Positions 7,360 through 17,080 of a stretch of DNA of 64,000 nucleotides are shown in pieces. Below the pieces are notes generated by a model. It did no database searches and was not told where the DNA came from. It worked only from the letters and a program-made list of their open reading frames with translations. Every line of letters begins with the position of its first letter. Position 1 is the first letter of the stretch. Both the position numbers and the translations under genes were made by a program. The stretch is from DASXMT01 sp963812965 (GTDB taxonomy: Bacteria; Actinomycetota; Acidimicrobiia; Acidimicrobiales; RAAP-2), in contig CAWEXG010000005.1 of NCBI GenBank assembly GCA_963812965.1, forward strand, positions 1 to 64,000, read 5' to 3'.

Positions 7360-9856
7360 TCAGCCCGGTTCAGCTGGGCTCAGCCCCGGTTGTTGAGGGT
7401 CGAACTGCTCGATCGGGAGATGGCGGGGCGGCTCTCGGTGGCGCAGCAGGCTGCGTGAGACCCAGCCCCGCTCGTCCGCGTCGGCCCACACCAAGATGGG
7501 CGGCAGCACGACCAGCGCTGAGCAGGGCGACGGTGATGTTGATGGCGACGATGATGCCGAAGTCTCTCAGCAACGGCATCGACGAGGAGCCAGGACGCCC
7601 ACGCCGGCGATGGCGGTCATGCCCGACACCATGAACGCCCGGCCGGTGCGGCGCGCGGTGGCGTCCATGGCCTCACGAGGGCTGAGGCCCCGCGCCCGTT
7701 CCTCGACGAATCGCAACAGGATGAGGGACGTGAACTCGGTACAGACCGCCACCACCAGGGGCCCGGCCACGGCGGTCACCGGGCTCAGCTTGAGGTGGAA
7801 GGCGAACGCCGATGAGCGACACCGCCCCGACGGCCACGAGCACCGGCACGAGCGACAGCAGCGACCGGATGAGGCTGCGCAACCGGAGGGTGAGGAAGAC
7901 GCCCACGAACAAGATGGCCAGGTAGGTGAGCTCGACCCGGGACGTCTCGAGGTTCTGGATGCAGCCCACCCCGACCGTGGCGATGCCACCCGGCGCGACG
8001 GTGATCCCCGTCGGGCGGGTTGATCGCCGCCCTCGAGGTCCTTCACCACCGGCGCAGAGCTGGTCGAGCGTGTCGGTCCGTCCCAGGAAGATGACGTTGA
8101 GCGCTGCGCCGTTGTCGGCCACGGTCGGTCTTCACGATGCTCGTGGGGGCGATGAGGTAGATGCCCTACATCTCGGCCCCTGTGGGAGGGACGTCCTTCA
8201 TGCCCTTGACGGTCACGAACTCGGTCGATGGTGTTGATGAGCCCGGCCCCGGGGAAGAGGGCGTTGGGGTACTTCTTCTCGAGCTGGTGCGAGAAGTTGA
8301 CTGACGTAGTCGACGGTCTGGTTGCTCCAGGGGTGCTGCGGTCGAGATCCGCATGGCGATCTCGTTGTCGGACGCCGGTGGCCGCCTTCAGCTGCTTGAT
8401 GTTCTTGATGGCCTGGGACTGCGGGTTCACCCACGGATGGGGTCGGTCTGCAGGGCCAGCTTGCCCTCGACGGCGATCCCCGACAGCAAGATGACCACAC
8501 TGACGATGGCCAAGGGGACGGCGTGCGCTGCGGCGAGGCTGCCCAGGAACACCGCCACCCGGCTGAGACCGGCCCTGGCTGAAGTCCTTGCCCTTGGTGG
8601 GCGACTTGTACTCGCGGATGCCGAGGACGGCCAGGGTGGCGATGATGCTGCAGACGCACACGGCGATGATCCCGATCACGAGGAGCAGAGCCGAATTCGC
8701 GGATGGCCGGCGTCTTGGCGAACCACAGCGCCATGAAGGCGAAGACGGCGTCGAAGGTGACGACGAGCAGGGCCGGCCCGAGGCCGCGGGCCGCGGCCTG
8801 GATGGGGTGGGCGGCGCGGTCGAGGATCACCTCCTCCTCGATCCGCGAGTGCATCTGGATGGCGTAGTCCATCCCCACGCCGAGCAGGACCGGGAGCGCC
8901 GGCGATGGTGGCCAGGGTGAGCGGGACGTCGAAGTAGCCGACGAGGCCGAACCCCCAGACGAGGCCGACGGCCACGATGGCGAAGGCGAGCAGCCGCCAG
9001 CGGACGGTGAACGTCAGGAGCAGGATCGTCACCATGATCGGCCCGGCCAGCACGGCCAGCATGATGATGCCGTGCTTCAGGTAGTTGTTGATGGTCTTGA
9101 GCAGGGCCGGCACGCCGGTCGTGATGGTCGTGACGTTCTGGAAGTGGGTCTGGCCGATGATGTTCTGGTCACCGATCGATACGGCCGTCGTCTCCTGGTT
9201 GATGATAGGTCGCCCTTCAGGACGGCGTACATCACCGCGTGGTGGTTGTCGTGGACGAAGGTCGCCGCTTACTGGCGCACGGTTCCGTTGCTGTCGTGGA
9301 TGACGAAGTGCATCCACGTGGGGTTGGAGATGACGCGTTGTGCGGGGGGAATGGCGCTTTCCGCTGCCAACTGGGCGTCGATCTCCGCCAGACGGGCCCT
9401 CTTCCCTGCCGGCGACGGGTCGCGTTCGTAGGCGGACAGCAGGAGCTGAGCAGCGGGGCTGTCGGTGGGGTTGCCGTTCGGGCTGGTGATCAGGGCATCC
9501 GACAGCTTCAACGCATCCAGCGGGGTGACCACGTTGAACACGGAAGGATCGGCGGACAGCTTGCGCTGCACGGCGGTCAGCTGGGCGATGTTCCCCGGCG
9601 TGAACAGGTTGTCGATGGTGGTGCCCGGCTTCATGGTGAACATGACGACCACCGGGTCGCCGCCGAACAGCTGCTCGTACTGGTGGTTCTCGATCTGGGC
9701 CTTGTCGTTGGCGTTGAGGTAGCTGGCGTTACTGGTAGCAAACGTCAGGCGGGTGAGTCCCACCCCGAGCCCGACCGTCAGCAGCAGGCCGATGAGCGAG
9801 ACGGTCCCGGCCCGTTTGCCGAGGTTGAGGCCGAGCCACGACCAGACGTTCCTCAC
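7360..9856 (-). pseudogene. MMPL/RND-type exporter, many frameshifts
   Basis: A hydrophobe/amphiphile exporter of about 830 residues spread over all three reverse frames. In order: TM1 (SLIGLLLTVGLGVGL) and a periplasmic loop (9269-9856); TM2-4 (8676-9317); the GMDYAIQ segment typical of RND transporters (about 8878); TM6 (IIAVCVCSIIATLAVLG); a second periplasmic loop; TM7-10 (VELTYLAILFVGVFLTL, VTAVAGPLVVAVCTEFT); and the final TM (DFGIIVAINITVAL) ending at TGA 7360-7362. I count roughly eight or more frame changes. Each fragment keeps family motifs, so long-term decay looks unlikely. The gene is alone; a substrate cannot be given. Confidence 0.8.
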
Positions 9857-10097
9857 CGACCCCCCTCCCTGTCTGCATGCCGGCCCGTGATGGCCGGACG
9901 TGTCTCTCTGTGCCTGCTGGTGTGCCTGCCGGTTTGCTCGCCGGCGTGTCTACCTGCGCCGGCGACCGGACCATCGTGGCATGCGCCATCGTGCCGGGTG
10001 CGTCATGATGACTCGCCGCGTTGACCTGGCCCTTTCGCAGCCGTTCACCTTGCGTCGATACACTCGTCTTAACAGCTGACATCGGGGGGTCTGAGCC
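9857..10097. other. Intergenic region with CTGCCGG-rich short repeats
   Basis: This separates the divergent MMPL and SnoaL-like genes. It contains irregular repeats of a GTGCCTGC/GTGTCT type near 9900-9960 and no convincing gene or clear promoter consensus. Confidence 0.4.
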
Positions 10098-10568
10098 GTG
10101 CAAGCAGATGAGATCGCAGCGATCGAACAACTGAAGTACGCGTACTTCCGACTGCTCGATACCAAAGAGTTCGTGAAGCTGAGCTCACTGTTGACCGAGG
10201 ACGCGACCACTGCCTACGAGTCAGGTGCCCACACCTATCGAGGTCGTGACGCCATCGTTGCTTTCTTGGCGTCCTCCTTGTCCGACCCTGAGATTGTCCA
10301 CGTCCACAATGGGCATCATCCTGAGATCGTTCTGACTGGGGACGTGACCGCTACCGGGACCTGGTATCTCGAGGACAAGGTGATCATGCCCGCGTATGAC
10401 CTGGTGGTCGAGGGTGCCGCCTTCTACAGCGACGACTACGTGAAGATCGACGGCGAGTGGAAGATCGCCCACACCGGCTATGAGCGGATCTACGAAGAGC
10501 GACGGAAGCACGTGTCGGGTGAGCTCATCTCGTTCACTTCTCGTTTCGCTCCTTCCACTGCGGCGTAG
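10098..10568 (+). CDS. SnoaL-like (NTF2-fold) protein
   Basis: A 156-residue single-domain protein of the SnoaL/NTF2-like family. It begins with the typical helix (EIAAIEQLKYAYFRLLDTKEFVKLSSLLTEDAT), followed by YRGRDAIVAFL and the closing beta strands ending in GEWKIAHTGYERIYEER. Members act as small isomerases, dehydratases or hydrolases, or are non-enzymatic, so no reaction can be named. Start is GTG 10098. The 3' flank carries a duplicated 14-bp segment (GCGGCGTAGTTCGA) over the stop codon and then a 19-bp tandem array. Confidence 0.8.
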   Translation: MQADEIAAIEQLKYAYFRLLDTKEFVKLSSLLTEDATTAYESGAHTYRGRDAIVAFLASSLSDPEIVHVHNGHHPEIVLTGDVTATGTWYLEDKVIMPAYDLVVEGAAFYSDDYVKIDGEWKIAHTGYERIYEERRKHVSGELISFTSRFAPSTAA

Positions 10569-10631
10569 TTCGATAGCGGCGTAGTTCGACTGCAGTCGGG
10601 GGAGTGACATAACCCACCGTGACGGCCTGAC

Positions 10632-10707
10632 TACCACGGCAGAGCCCGACCACCACGGCAGAGCCCGACCACCACGGCAGAGCCTGACTACCACGGCAGA
10701 GCCCGAC
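10632..10707. repeat. Four tandem copies of a 19-bp unit
   Basis: Units at 10632, 10651, 10670 and 10689 read (T/C)ACCACGGCAGAGCC(C/T)GAC with one or two differences. There are no spacers. The array lies between the 3' ends of the convergent SnoaL-like and FbpC-like genes. Confidence 0.9.
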
Positions 10708-10722
10708 CACCGTGTGAGAAGC

Positions 10723-11907
10723 TCAGCGGTGAGCCGTCGCCTCCGGGCTGCTGCCTTCCGGCCAGGTGAGTACCGGGCCGTGTGCCACGACACCGACTCG
10801 GGCTCCCGCCGTCCATGTCCGCCCACCGGTGACCCGTACGATCAGCGTTTCGCACTGACTGGTACCAGGTCGACTGCCGCCGCCATCACTACCACCGTTG
10901 TCTAGCTGTACGCGGACGACCGCATCGTGACCGTAGTACTGGTACTCCAGCACCCGGCCGGCCAAGTGCTCGCTGTTCCTGTTCGACTCACTGATCAGCT
11001 CGATCTGCTCGGGCCGGATCATGACCACCGCATGCGACCCGTCCGCGCCCACCTCGGCTGCCGTGCCCATTCCGCTTGCCGCGCCTGTTCCGCTCGCCGC
11101 GCCTGACCCTGCCGACATGGCCGATGGGTACAGCGGGAGCACACCCAGCACCGTTTTCACCGATCCGTGGTCCATGACGCCGGGCACCAGGTTGATGTCA
11201 CCCAGAAAGCGAGCGAGACGAGGCTCGGCAGGGTGGGTGTAGAGGCGTTGGGGCGTATCGACCTGCCCGATGCGTCCATCGAAGATCACGGCGACGTGGT
11301 CGGCAATCGAGAGCGCCTCGTCCTGGTCGTGGGTCACCAGGAGGGCAGTGGTGCCTGCGTGGTGCAGCACCTGCTGCACGTCGGCGCGTACGCTGGCACG
11401 CAACCCTGCGTCGAGTGACGAGAACGGCTCGTCGAGGAGCACCATCTGTGGCTTCGTGGCCAGGGCCCGGGCCAGCGCCACCCGCTGCTGTTGGCCACCG
11501 GACAGCTGGTGGGGGTAGCGCTTCCCGAGGTTGGCCAGCCCGACGAGCTCGAGGAGCTCGTCGACTCGGCTGTTCCGACGAGCATCGCGGGAGAGCCCGA
11601 AGCCGACGTTCTTCTCCACTGTGAGATGTGGGAACAGGGAGCCTTCCTGGGGCACGTACCCGATATGACGCTGTTCGGTGTGGACGTAGCGTCCTTCGCT
11701 GTCGTCAACCACCTTGTCGTCGAGGACCACCGTGCCATGGTCGGCTCGTTCGAAGCCGGCGATGATCCGCAAGAGCGTTGTCTTCCCGCTTCCCGACGGA
11801 CCGAGCACGGCTGTCAACGACCCGTCCGGAACCGTCAGCTCCACGTCCCGGAGCACGGGCTGATCGTCGAAGGACTTGTACAGGTTGGTGACGACGAGCG
11901 TGGTCAT
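10723..11907 (-). CDS. fbpC: Fe(III)-type ABC transporter ATP-binding protein
   Basis: The ATPase of an Fbp/Pot-type importer. Walker A is GPSGSGKTT (36-44), the signature LSGGQQQR near 135, Walker B LLDEPFSSLD near 155 and the H-loop VTHDQDEA. A C-terminal TOBE-like regulatory domain follows, with a Gly/Ala/Ser-rich linker (AGSGAASGTGAASGMG) longer than usual. It is the last gene of a leftward operon and overlaps the permease gene by 4 bp. Substrate (ferric iron) is inferred from the subunit set. Confidence 0.88.
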   Translation of the reverse strand: MTTLVVTNLYKSFDDQPVLRDVELTVPDGSLTAVLGPSGSGKTTLLRIIAGFERADHGTVVLDDKVVDDSEGRYVHTEQRHIGYVPQEGSLFPHLTVEKNVGFGLSRDARRNSRVDELLELVGLANLGKRYPHQLSGGQQQRVALARALATKPQMVLLDEPFSSLDAGLRASVRADVQQVLHHAGTTALLVTHDQDEALSIADHVAVIFDGRIGQVDTPQRLYTHPAEPRLARFLGDINLVPGVMDHGSVKTVLGVLPLYPSAMSAGSGAASGTGAASGMGTAAEVGADGSHAVVMIRPEQIELISESNRNSEHLAGRVLEYQYYGHDAVVRVQLDNGGSDGGGSRPGTSQCETLIVRVTGGRTWTAGARVGVVAHGPVLTWPEGSSPEATAHR

Positions 11908-13574
11908 GGTGAGGCTGCTGACGACGAGACGGCGGCACGGGCCGAGACCGTGGTCGGTGAGACCGTCGACTGGGCGGCCGGCAGGCGGTCAAACCATCGT
12001 CCGAGCACGACGCTGGGGACGGCGGCGATCAGGATCATCAAGCCAGCGTAGGGCGCTGCCTGTCCGTAGGAGATGTTGGTCTGGAACGCCCAGAACTGGG
12101 TGGCGAGTGTCTGCGCGCCGGTCGGGATCAGCACCAGCGTGGCGGTGAGCTCGGTGACCGCTTCCAGGAAGACCAGGCAGAAGGCGGCAGCCAGCCCGGG
12201 CGCGATCAACGGCAGCGTCACCCGCCACAGCACCTCGAGCCGGGGTCGCCCGAGCGAACGAGCGAGCTCCTCGAGCTCCGGAGGGGCCTGGGCCACCGAG
12301 GCTCGCACCGCCACCAGGGCCAAGGGGAAGAACATGATGGCGTAGGCCAGGATCAACAGCAGGCTGCTCTGGTACAGGAAACCGGCGGCGAACCGCTCGG
12401 AGAAGAAGGTGAGGGCCAGCGCGATCACCAGCCCCGGCATGGCCAGCACCAGATAGGTGCTCCGCTCCAGCACGAGCGGGACGCGTCCTCGATAACGGAT
12501 GGAGAGGAGCGCAACGGGTAGGGCGGCCGCCGTGGCGATGATTCCGGCCATGGCGCTGTAGAACGCTGTGTGCAAGGCGGCCGACCCGATGGACACCGAC
12601 GGCAACGTGGACGTGCCCCCGAGGACCAGCCAGTACACGATGGCCCCGACGGGCACACCCAGCGCCAGTCCCACCAAGAGAGCGAAGCCGGCCAGCACGG
12701 GCACGGTGGCCCGGCCGAGCCGATGCGGGCGAGCGACTCGTGCCGCCATGGGCCCGGTTCGGCTGCGCCGCCCACTACCCCGGGAGAAGCCTTCGCCGCA
12801 CAGGACCAGCAGGCTCAGCATCACCAGGACGAGTGAGAGCGCACAGGCTGCGGGCGAATTGAAGCCGTTCAGGAACTCCGAGTAGATCTCGGTGGTGAAC
12901 GTCTGGAACCCCAGGATCTCGAAGGCGCCGTACTCGGCCAGCAGAACCAGGGCGACCAGGAGGGAGCCCCCCAGGATGGCCAACCGGATCTGGCCGAGGG
13001 TGACCCTCCAGAAGGTGCGGAACGGACCGAGCCCCAGGCTTCTTGCCACCTCTTCGTGGGCAGGATCGGCATGTCGCAGGCTGGCCGACACCGGGAGATA
13101 GACAAGCGGGTAGACGGCCAGGGTCATCACCAGCACGGCGCCGCCGAACCCGCCGATCGACTGGAAGACCGATTTCCACCCGAAGCTGGTCACGAAGTCA
13201 GGAATGCCGATTGGCACGACGACCAGCACTGCCCAGACCGAACGACCGGGCAGGTTGGTCCGTTCGACGAACCAGGCCGCCAGCGTGCCGATCATCGCGC
13301 ACAGGACGGTGACCACCACGGTCAAGCTGACGGTGTTCCATAAGAGCGTGCCGGTCAGCTGACGTAACAGCAGTGGGTACAGCGCTGACCAACCGTCCTG
13401 GACCGCCTCGACGATCAGGAAGACCAATGGGATGACGATGACCAACGCCACCAGCGCGGCGGCGATGAGGAGCACTGCCGGCGGACGTGACCGCCGTCGA
13501 GCTGGTACTGGCTCGACGGCGGGCGAAGCGAAGCCTCCGTTGGCCGTCATGTCGGTCATCGTCGCTGTGGTCAC
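11904..13574 (-). CDS. fbpB: Fe(III)-type ABC transporter permease (fused)
   Basis: A 556-residue permease with two binding-protein-dependent transport domains in one chain, about 12 membrane segments, as in FbpB/SfuB iron permeases. Each half carries an EAA-type loop: HEEVARSLGLGPFRTFWRVTLG near 165-190 and LEELARSLGRPRLEVLWRVTLPLIAPG near 445-470. The N-terminus is a ~30-residue cytoplasmic tail. It sits between the binding protein and the ATPase genes. Confidence 0.9.
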   Translation of the reverse strand: MTTATMTDMTANGGFASPAVEPVPARRRSRPPAVLLIAAALVALVIVIPLVFLIVEAVQDGWSALYPLLLRQLTGTLLWNTVSLTVVVTVLCAMIGTLAAWFVERTNLPGRSVWAVLVVVPIGIPDFVTSFGWKSVFQSIGGFGGAVLVMTLAVYPLVYLPVSASLRHADPAHEEVARSLGLGPFRTFWRVTLGQIRLAILGGSLLVALVLLAEYGAFEILGFQTFTTEIYSEFLNGFNSPAACALSLVLVMLSLLVLCGEGFSRGSGRRSRTGPMAARVARPHRLGRATVPVLAGFALLVGLALGVPVGAIVYWLVLGGTSTLPSVSIGSAALHTAFYSAMAGIIATAAALPVALLSIRYRGRVPLVLERSTYLVLAMPGLVIALALTFFSERFAAGFLYQSSLLLILAYAIMFFPLALVAVRASVAQAPPELEELARSLGRPRLEVLWRVTLPLIAPGLAAAFCLVFLEAVTELTATLVLIPTGAQTLATQFWAFQTNISYGQAAPYAGLMILIAAVPSVVLGRWFDRLPAAQSTVSPTTVSARAAVSSSAASP

Positions 13575-13680
13575 GGCAGGGCCCAGGGCTTACGTCGGAA
13601 CCGAGGCTGTACCACGACGACGACACGACGACGAGTGAAGCCGCCACAACGAACGGCACCACAGCGATCGCCGAACCCGG

Positions 13681-14712
13681 TCACAAGAGCTGCGCCTTTT
13701 GGAGTAGCGCGATCGCCGTTGTCCCGTCCCCGAGCTGGGCGATGGAGATGGCGTTCGGTTGGAGCTGGTTGAACGGGGTCTCCGGCTGGGTCGTTATGAC
13801 GCCCGACGAGATGGGGTACTCGAAGCTGATGGAGTGGGCGATGATCTCTTGTCCCTGCTTGCTCGTGATGTAGGCCAAGAACTTCTCGGCTGCCGCCTTG
13901 TGCGTGCTCGATTTGAGCACCGCAGCTCCGGAGATGTCGAGGACATAGCCCACGTCGTGGGGGGCGAAGTAAGCGATGGCCGAGTGCATGTTGGACGCGC
14001 CGACCTCGGCACGCTCGCGGTACCAGTAGTACTGGTTGATCACGCCGATGGCCGCCTGTCCCCGGTTGACCTCGTCGGTGATCGTCTCGTTGTCGGGGTA
14101 GATGTGACCGGCGGCATTCGACTTGACCGCGTCGAGCCACTGCAACGTGGCGGCCGATCCGTAAGCTTTGTCCACCGAGGTGACGATGGGCTGAAAGTCG
14201 GTCTCACCGGCGGCGAAGGCGAGCTTCCCCTTCCACTGCGGGTCGGCCAACTGCATGACCGAGGTGGGGAGCTGACTGGGCTTCACCAGGTTGGTGTTGT
14301 AGATCATCACGCTGACCCGGGCGGAGACACCCACCCAGTCCCCCTCCGGCGAGTTGTACTGGCTCGGGGTGTTGGCGAGGGTGGATGTCGGGACCGGGGC
14401 GAGCAGCCCTTTGCCCTGGAGGTACTCGAGTGCCGGTGAGTTCTCGGTGTAGATGACGTCGGCGGGCGACCGGGAGCCCTCGGCGACGATCTGGTCGGCG
14501 AAGGTGTCCTCGTCGTCGCTCCGTATGTTGACGGTGATGCCGGTCTTCTTCTCGAAGCCGGCCACCAGCGCGTCGGTGGTCTGCACGTGCTGACCGTTGT
14601 AGAGCGTGATCGACTGGGTCGAGCCCGAGGACGAGCCCCCGCACGCGGCTAGCAGGCTGCCGGCGAGTGCGAGGACCGCCATACCTGCTCCCCATCGCTT
14701 CCACTTCGTCAC
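13681..14712 (-). CDS. fbpA: Iron ABC transporter substrate-binding lipoprotein
   Basis: A 343-residue extracellular binding protein. The lipoprotein signal ends in LLAACGG, placing the lipid-anchored Cys near residue 24. The mature part is of the FbpA/transferrin-like type: SITLYNGQHVQTTDALVAGFEKKTGITV, then ADVIYTENSPALEYL, and an NQYYWYRER tyrosine cluster matching the YY iron-ligand region of FbpA proteins. It is first of the three transporter genes; a small lipoprotein gene lies 50 bp upstream. Confidence 0.88.
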   Translation of the reverse strand: MTKWKRWGAGMAVLALAGSLLAACGGSSSGSTQSITLYNGQHVQTTDALVAGFEKKTGITVNIRSDDEDTFADQIVAEGSRSPADVIYTENSPALEYLQGKGLLAPVPTSTLANTPSQYNSPEGDWVGVSARVSVMIYNTNLVKPSQLPTSVMQLADPQWKGKLAFAAGETDFQPIVTSVDKAYGSAATLQWLDAVKSNAAGHIYPDNETITDEVNRGQAAIGVINQYYWYRERAEVGASNMHSAIAYFAPHDVGYVLDISGAAVLKSSTHKAAAEKFLAYITSKQGQEIIAHSISFEYPISSGVITTQPETPFNQLQPNAISIAQLGDGTTAIALLQKAQLL

Positions 14713-14762
14713 GTTGTCTCCTCGGTACGTTTGGGACCTGAATCGGTCGTTGGCCGGCAGGG

Positions 14763-15152
14763 CTACGAAGACACGCCGGGGCAGAGCTGGTTGATCGTGT
14801 CGGTGGCGTCCGTGACCGCCTTCTTCACTGCCTTGCCGGCACCATTGTCGGCATAGAAGGTCTGGTCGGCCGAGACCAGAGCGTTGATGGCACGCTGCAG
14901 TGTGGCATCCGATGTGCGGACTCCCTGCAGGGGGAGGATCTGGCTTTCCGCGTAGCCGACAGGATCTGCATCGGGATCAGGCCCGTCGCTGAAGATGGCG
15001 CTGATCTGCTGGCACGTGCGCTGCAGTGCTGGGCTCGACGTCGACGCGGAGCCCGATCCGCCGGAGCTGCACGCAGCAAGGAGGACCGGGAGCACCAGCG
15101 CGGCCAGGATGCCGGTAACGCCTGCTGGTGCGAGGCGAGGGTGCATCTGCAT
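14763..15152 (-). CDS. Small lipoprotein preceding the iron transporter
   Basis: A 129-residue protein with a hydrophobic signal and lipobox LLAACSS. The mature part is short, mostly helical by appearance, with two further cysteines (RTCQQIS and LCPGVSS) that could form a disulfide. I do not recognise a family. Co-orientation and 50-bp spacing to the binding protein gene suggest the same operon and possible metal control; its role is unknown. Confidence 0.65.
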   Translation of the reverse strand: MQMHPRLAPAGVTGILAALVLPVLLAACSSGGSGSASTSSPALQRTCQQISAIFSDGPDPDADPVGYAESQILPLQGVRTSDATLQRAINALVSADQTFYADNGAGKAVKKAVTDATDTINQLCPGVSS

Positions 15153-15482
15153 CGTCGGGGGGTTCCTTTCTCGGCGGCGGGTTTCGGCGGCGTCGTCTCT
15201 GAGTGGCGTTCACTCTCGGCTGTGTCGCCATCAAGACTTCGGCACTGCTCTATAAATTATGTAGGTGCACCTTACTAATGGACGGTTCCTCCTGTCCAGG
15301 TCGGCCGGCACCCCCGGTCCCTCTGGTCCGACCAGCCCGGTCCCGACCCAGCCCGCCCCCGCCCGGGTCCGACCAGCCCGGTCTCTGCCCCGCCCCCGCC
15401 ACGCCCAGACCGTGCCCAGCCTCGGTACCCGCCGATACGCCCGCCGATAGGCTCGGCCAGGTGACGAGCGAAGGGTGAGCCG
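15153..15482. other. 330-bp intergenic region with promoter site and C-rich repeats
   Basis: The left part carries the probable promoter and palindrome of the iron operon (15255-15271). The right part (about 15295-15425) is a C-rich low-complexity stretch, including an exact 18-bp repeat (GGTCCGACCAGCCCGGTC) at 15325-15342 and 15366-15383. No gene is evident. Confidence 0.6.
15255..15271 (-). promoter_or_regulatory. Putative metal-repressor site over the iron operon promoter
   Basis: On the minus strand a 10-bp perfect palindrome AGGTGCACCT (15262-15271) directly precedes CATAAT, a possible -10, about 100 bp ahead of the small lipoprotein gene. The geometry fits a repressor blocking the -10/-35 spacer. 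The match to the IdeR/DtxR consensus is weak, so the regulator is not assigned. Confidence 0.4.
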
Positions 15483-16382
15483 ATGAGCGTGGCAGACATG
15501 ACCGGTTCGACGGTTGTCATCACCGGTGGCAATTCTGGGATCGGGAAGGAGACAGCGGTGGCGCTGGCCCGTGCCGGTGCCACCGTCGTGATCACTGCTC
15601 GAGACGCCGCCAAGGCTCGGGCTGCGGTGGCCGACATCCGGTCTCGCTCGGGGAACGACGCCGTGGACGAGGTGGTGTTCGACCTCGGCGATCTGGCGTC
15701 CGTCGAGTCCGGAGCCAACGAGCTTCTCGAACGCTGCAACCGTATCGATGTCCTGGTGAACAACGCCGGTTTGGTGCTCACCGACCGTCAGGAGACCAAG
15801 GACAACCTCGAGGCCACGTTCGCCATCAACCACCTCGGGCCGTTCCGCCTCACCCAGCTGCTCATGGACCGGATCGTCGCCTCCTCGCCGGCTCGGATCG
15901 TCACGGTGTCCTCGACGGCACATCGCTCGGCCCGCAACGGGATGAACTTCGACGATCTCCAATCGATCGCCCACTACTCGGGGATGCAGGCCTACGGACA
16001 GTCGAAGCTGGCCAACATCCTGTTCACCACCGAACTGGCCCGCCGTCTCGCCGGTACCGGGGTCACCGCCAACGCTCTCCACCCGGGCACCGTTGCCACC
16101 GGGTATGGGCGGGACGGCGACACCCGCGGTGTGCTCGCCTTCGGGCTGGTGATCATCAAGCCGTTCATCCTCTCCCCGGAGAAAGGTGCTCGTACCTCTG
16201 TCTATCTGGCTTCGTCCCCGGAGGTGTCCACAGTGACCGGTGGGTACTTCGTGAAATGCAAGCAGCGTCGCCCCTCGAAAGCAGCCCAGGACACGGCGGC
16301 AGCGCGTCGACTGTGGGACGTCAGTGAAGAGCTGGTGCAGCCCAGCGGCTCTGCGACGCCAGGAACGGCACCGCCGACATAG
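15483..16382 (+). CDS. Short-chain dehydrogenase (retinol dehydrogenase-like)
   Basis: A 299-residue oxidoreductase with TGxxxGIG (TGGNSGIG), NNAG (VLVNNAGLV) and the YxxxK site (AYGQSKLAN) after a conserved VSSTAHRS serine. The LGPFRLTQLL and SKLANILFTTELARRL segments are typical of the retinol dehydrogenase-like/WWOX-type branch found widely in actinobacteria. A 30-residue C-terminal tail rich in Ala, Ser and Pro extends past the usual end. Natural substrate unknown. Confidence 0.88.
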   Translation: MSVADMTGSTVVITGGNSGIGKETAVALARAGATVVITARDAAKARAAVADIRSRSGNDAVDEVVFDLGDLASVESGANELLERCNRIDVLVNNAGLVLTDRQETKDNLEATFAINHLGPFRLTQLLMDRIVASSPARIVTVSSTAHRSARNGMNFDDLQSIAHYSGMQAYGQSKLANILFTTELARRLAGTGVTANALHPGTVATGYGRDGDTRGVLAFGLVIIKPFILSPEKGARTSVYLASSPEVSTVTGGYFVKCKQRRPSKAAQDTAAARRLWDVSEELVQPSGSATPGTAPPT

Positions 16383-16510
16383 TCACCATCGCCCCCCTGA
16401 ACTGACCGAGCCGTGTACCCCGGCGCGACCATTCCGGTCTTCGACCACCATGTCGGTCTACTGTTTCCCGTGACGTCTCACGCGTGACCGAGAACGAGGG
16501 GGTACATGAC

Positions 16511-17080
16511 ATGGCCGACACTGCAACAACTGTGGAGACCGACGACATCCTGCAGCAGATAGGCAGGTCGTGGGGGTGGGTGCTCTTCTTCGGCATCGCC
16601 ACCCTGATCCTGGGCGTCCTGGTCGTGGCCCGACCGGTGGGAACCATCTTCGCCTTCGCCATCTTCCTGGGGATCTGGCTGTTCGTGAGCGGCCTGTTCC
16701 GGATCGTGGTGGCGATCGCCGACAGCCAAGAAACCGGTGGCACTCGCTTCCTGATCGCGCTGCTCGGGCTGCTGTCGGTGTTGATCGGCGTGTTCTTCCT
16801 CCGTCATGCGTTCGAGTCGGTGACCACCCTGGCATTCCTCATCGGTATCTTCTGGGTGATCGGCGGGCTGATCGAGTTCTTCTCCGCCTACAGCCGCAAG
16901 GGAGAGCCCGGTCGTGGATGGCGGATCTTCATGGGTATTCTCGGCTTTGCCGCCGGGATCATCACCCTCGTCTACCCGGGGCTGACCTTGGTCATCCTGG
17001 CCACCATCATGGGTATCTGGTTGATCGTCTACGGCGTCATGCAGATCGCTCTGGCCTTCCAGGTGAAGAAGCTGGCCTGA
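16511..17080 (+). CDS. HdeD-like (DUF308) membrane protein
   Basis: A 189-residue protein with six hydrophobic segments in three helix pairs, the DUF308/HdeD pattern (WGWVLFFGIATLILGVLVV; FLIALLGLLSVLIGVFFL; LTLVILATIMGIWLIVYGVMQI). ATG 16511 is preceded by GAGGGGG at 8 nt, so it is preferred over the in-frame start at 16484. HdeD proteins are linked to acid resistance in enterobacteria; that role cannot be assumed here. Confidence 0.85.
   Translation: MADTATTVETDDILQQIGRSWGWVLFFGIATLILGVLVVARPVGTIFAFAIFLGIWLFVSGLFRIVVAIADSQETGGTRFLIALLGLLSVLIGVFFLRHAFESVTTLAFLIGIFWVIGGLIEFFSAYSRKGEPGRGWRIFMGILGFAAGIITLVYPGLTLVILATIMGIWLIVYGVMQIALAFQVKKLA

Noticed and set aside
10632..10707. Possible CRISPR array
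   Set aside because: The units are directly adjacent with no spacers and no cas genes are present.
15262..15271. Firm IdeR box assignment
   Set aside because: Only about 8 of 19 positions match the IdeR/DtxR consensus, so only a generic metal-repressor site is claimed.
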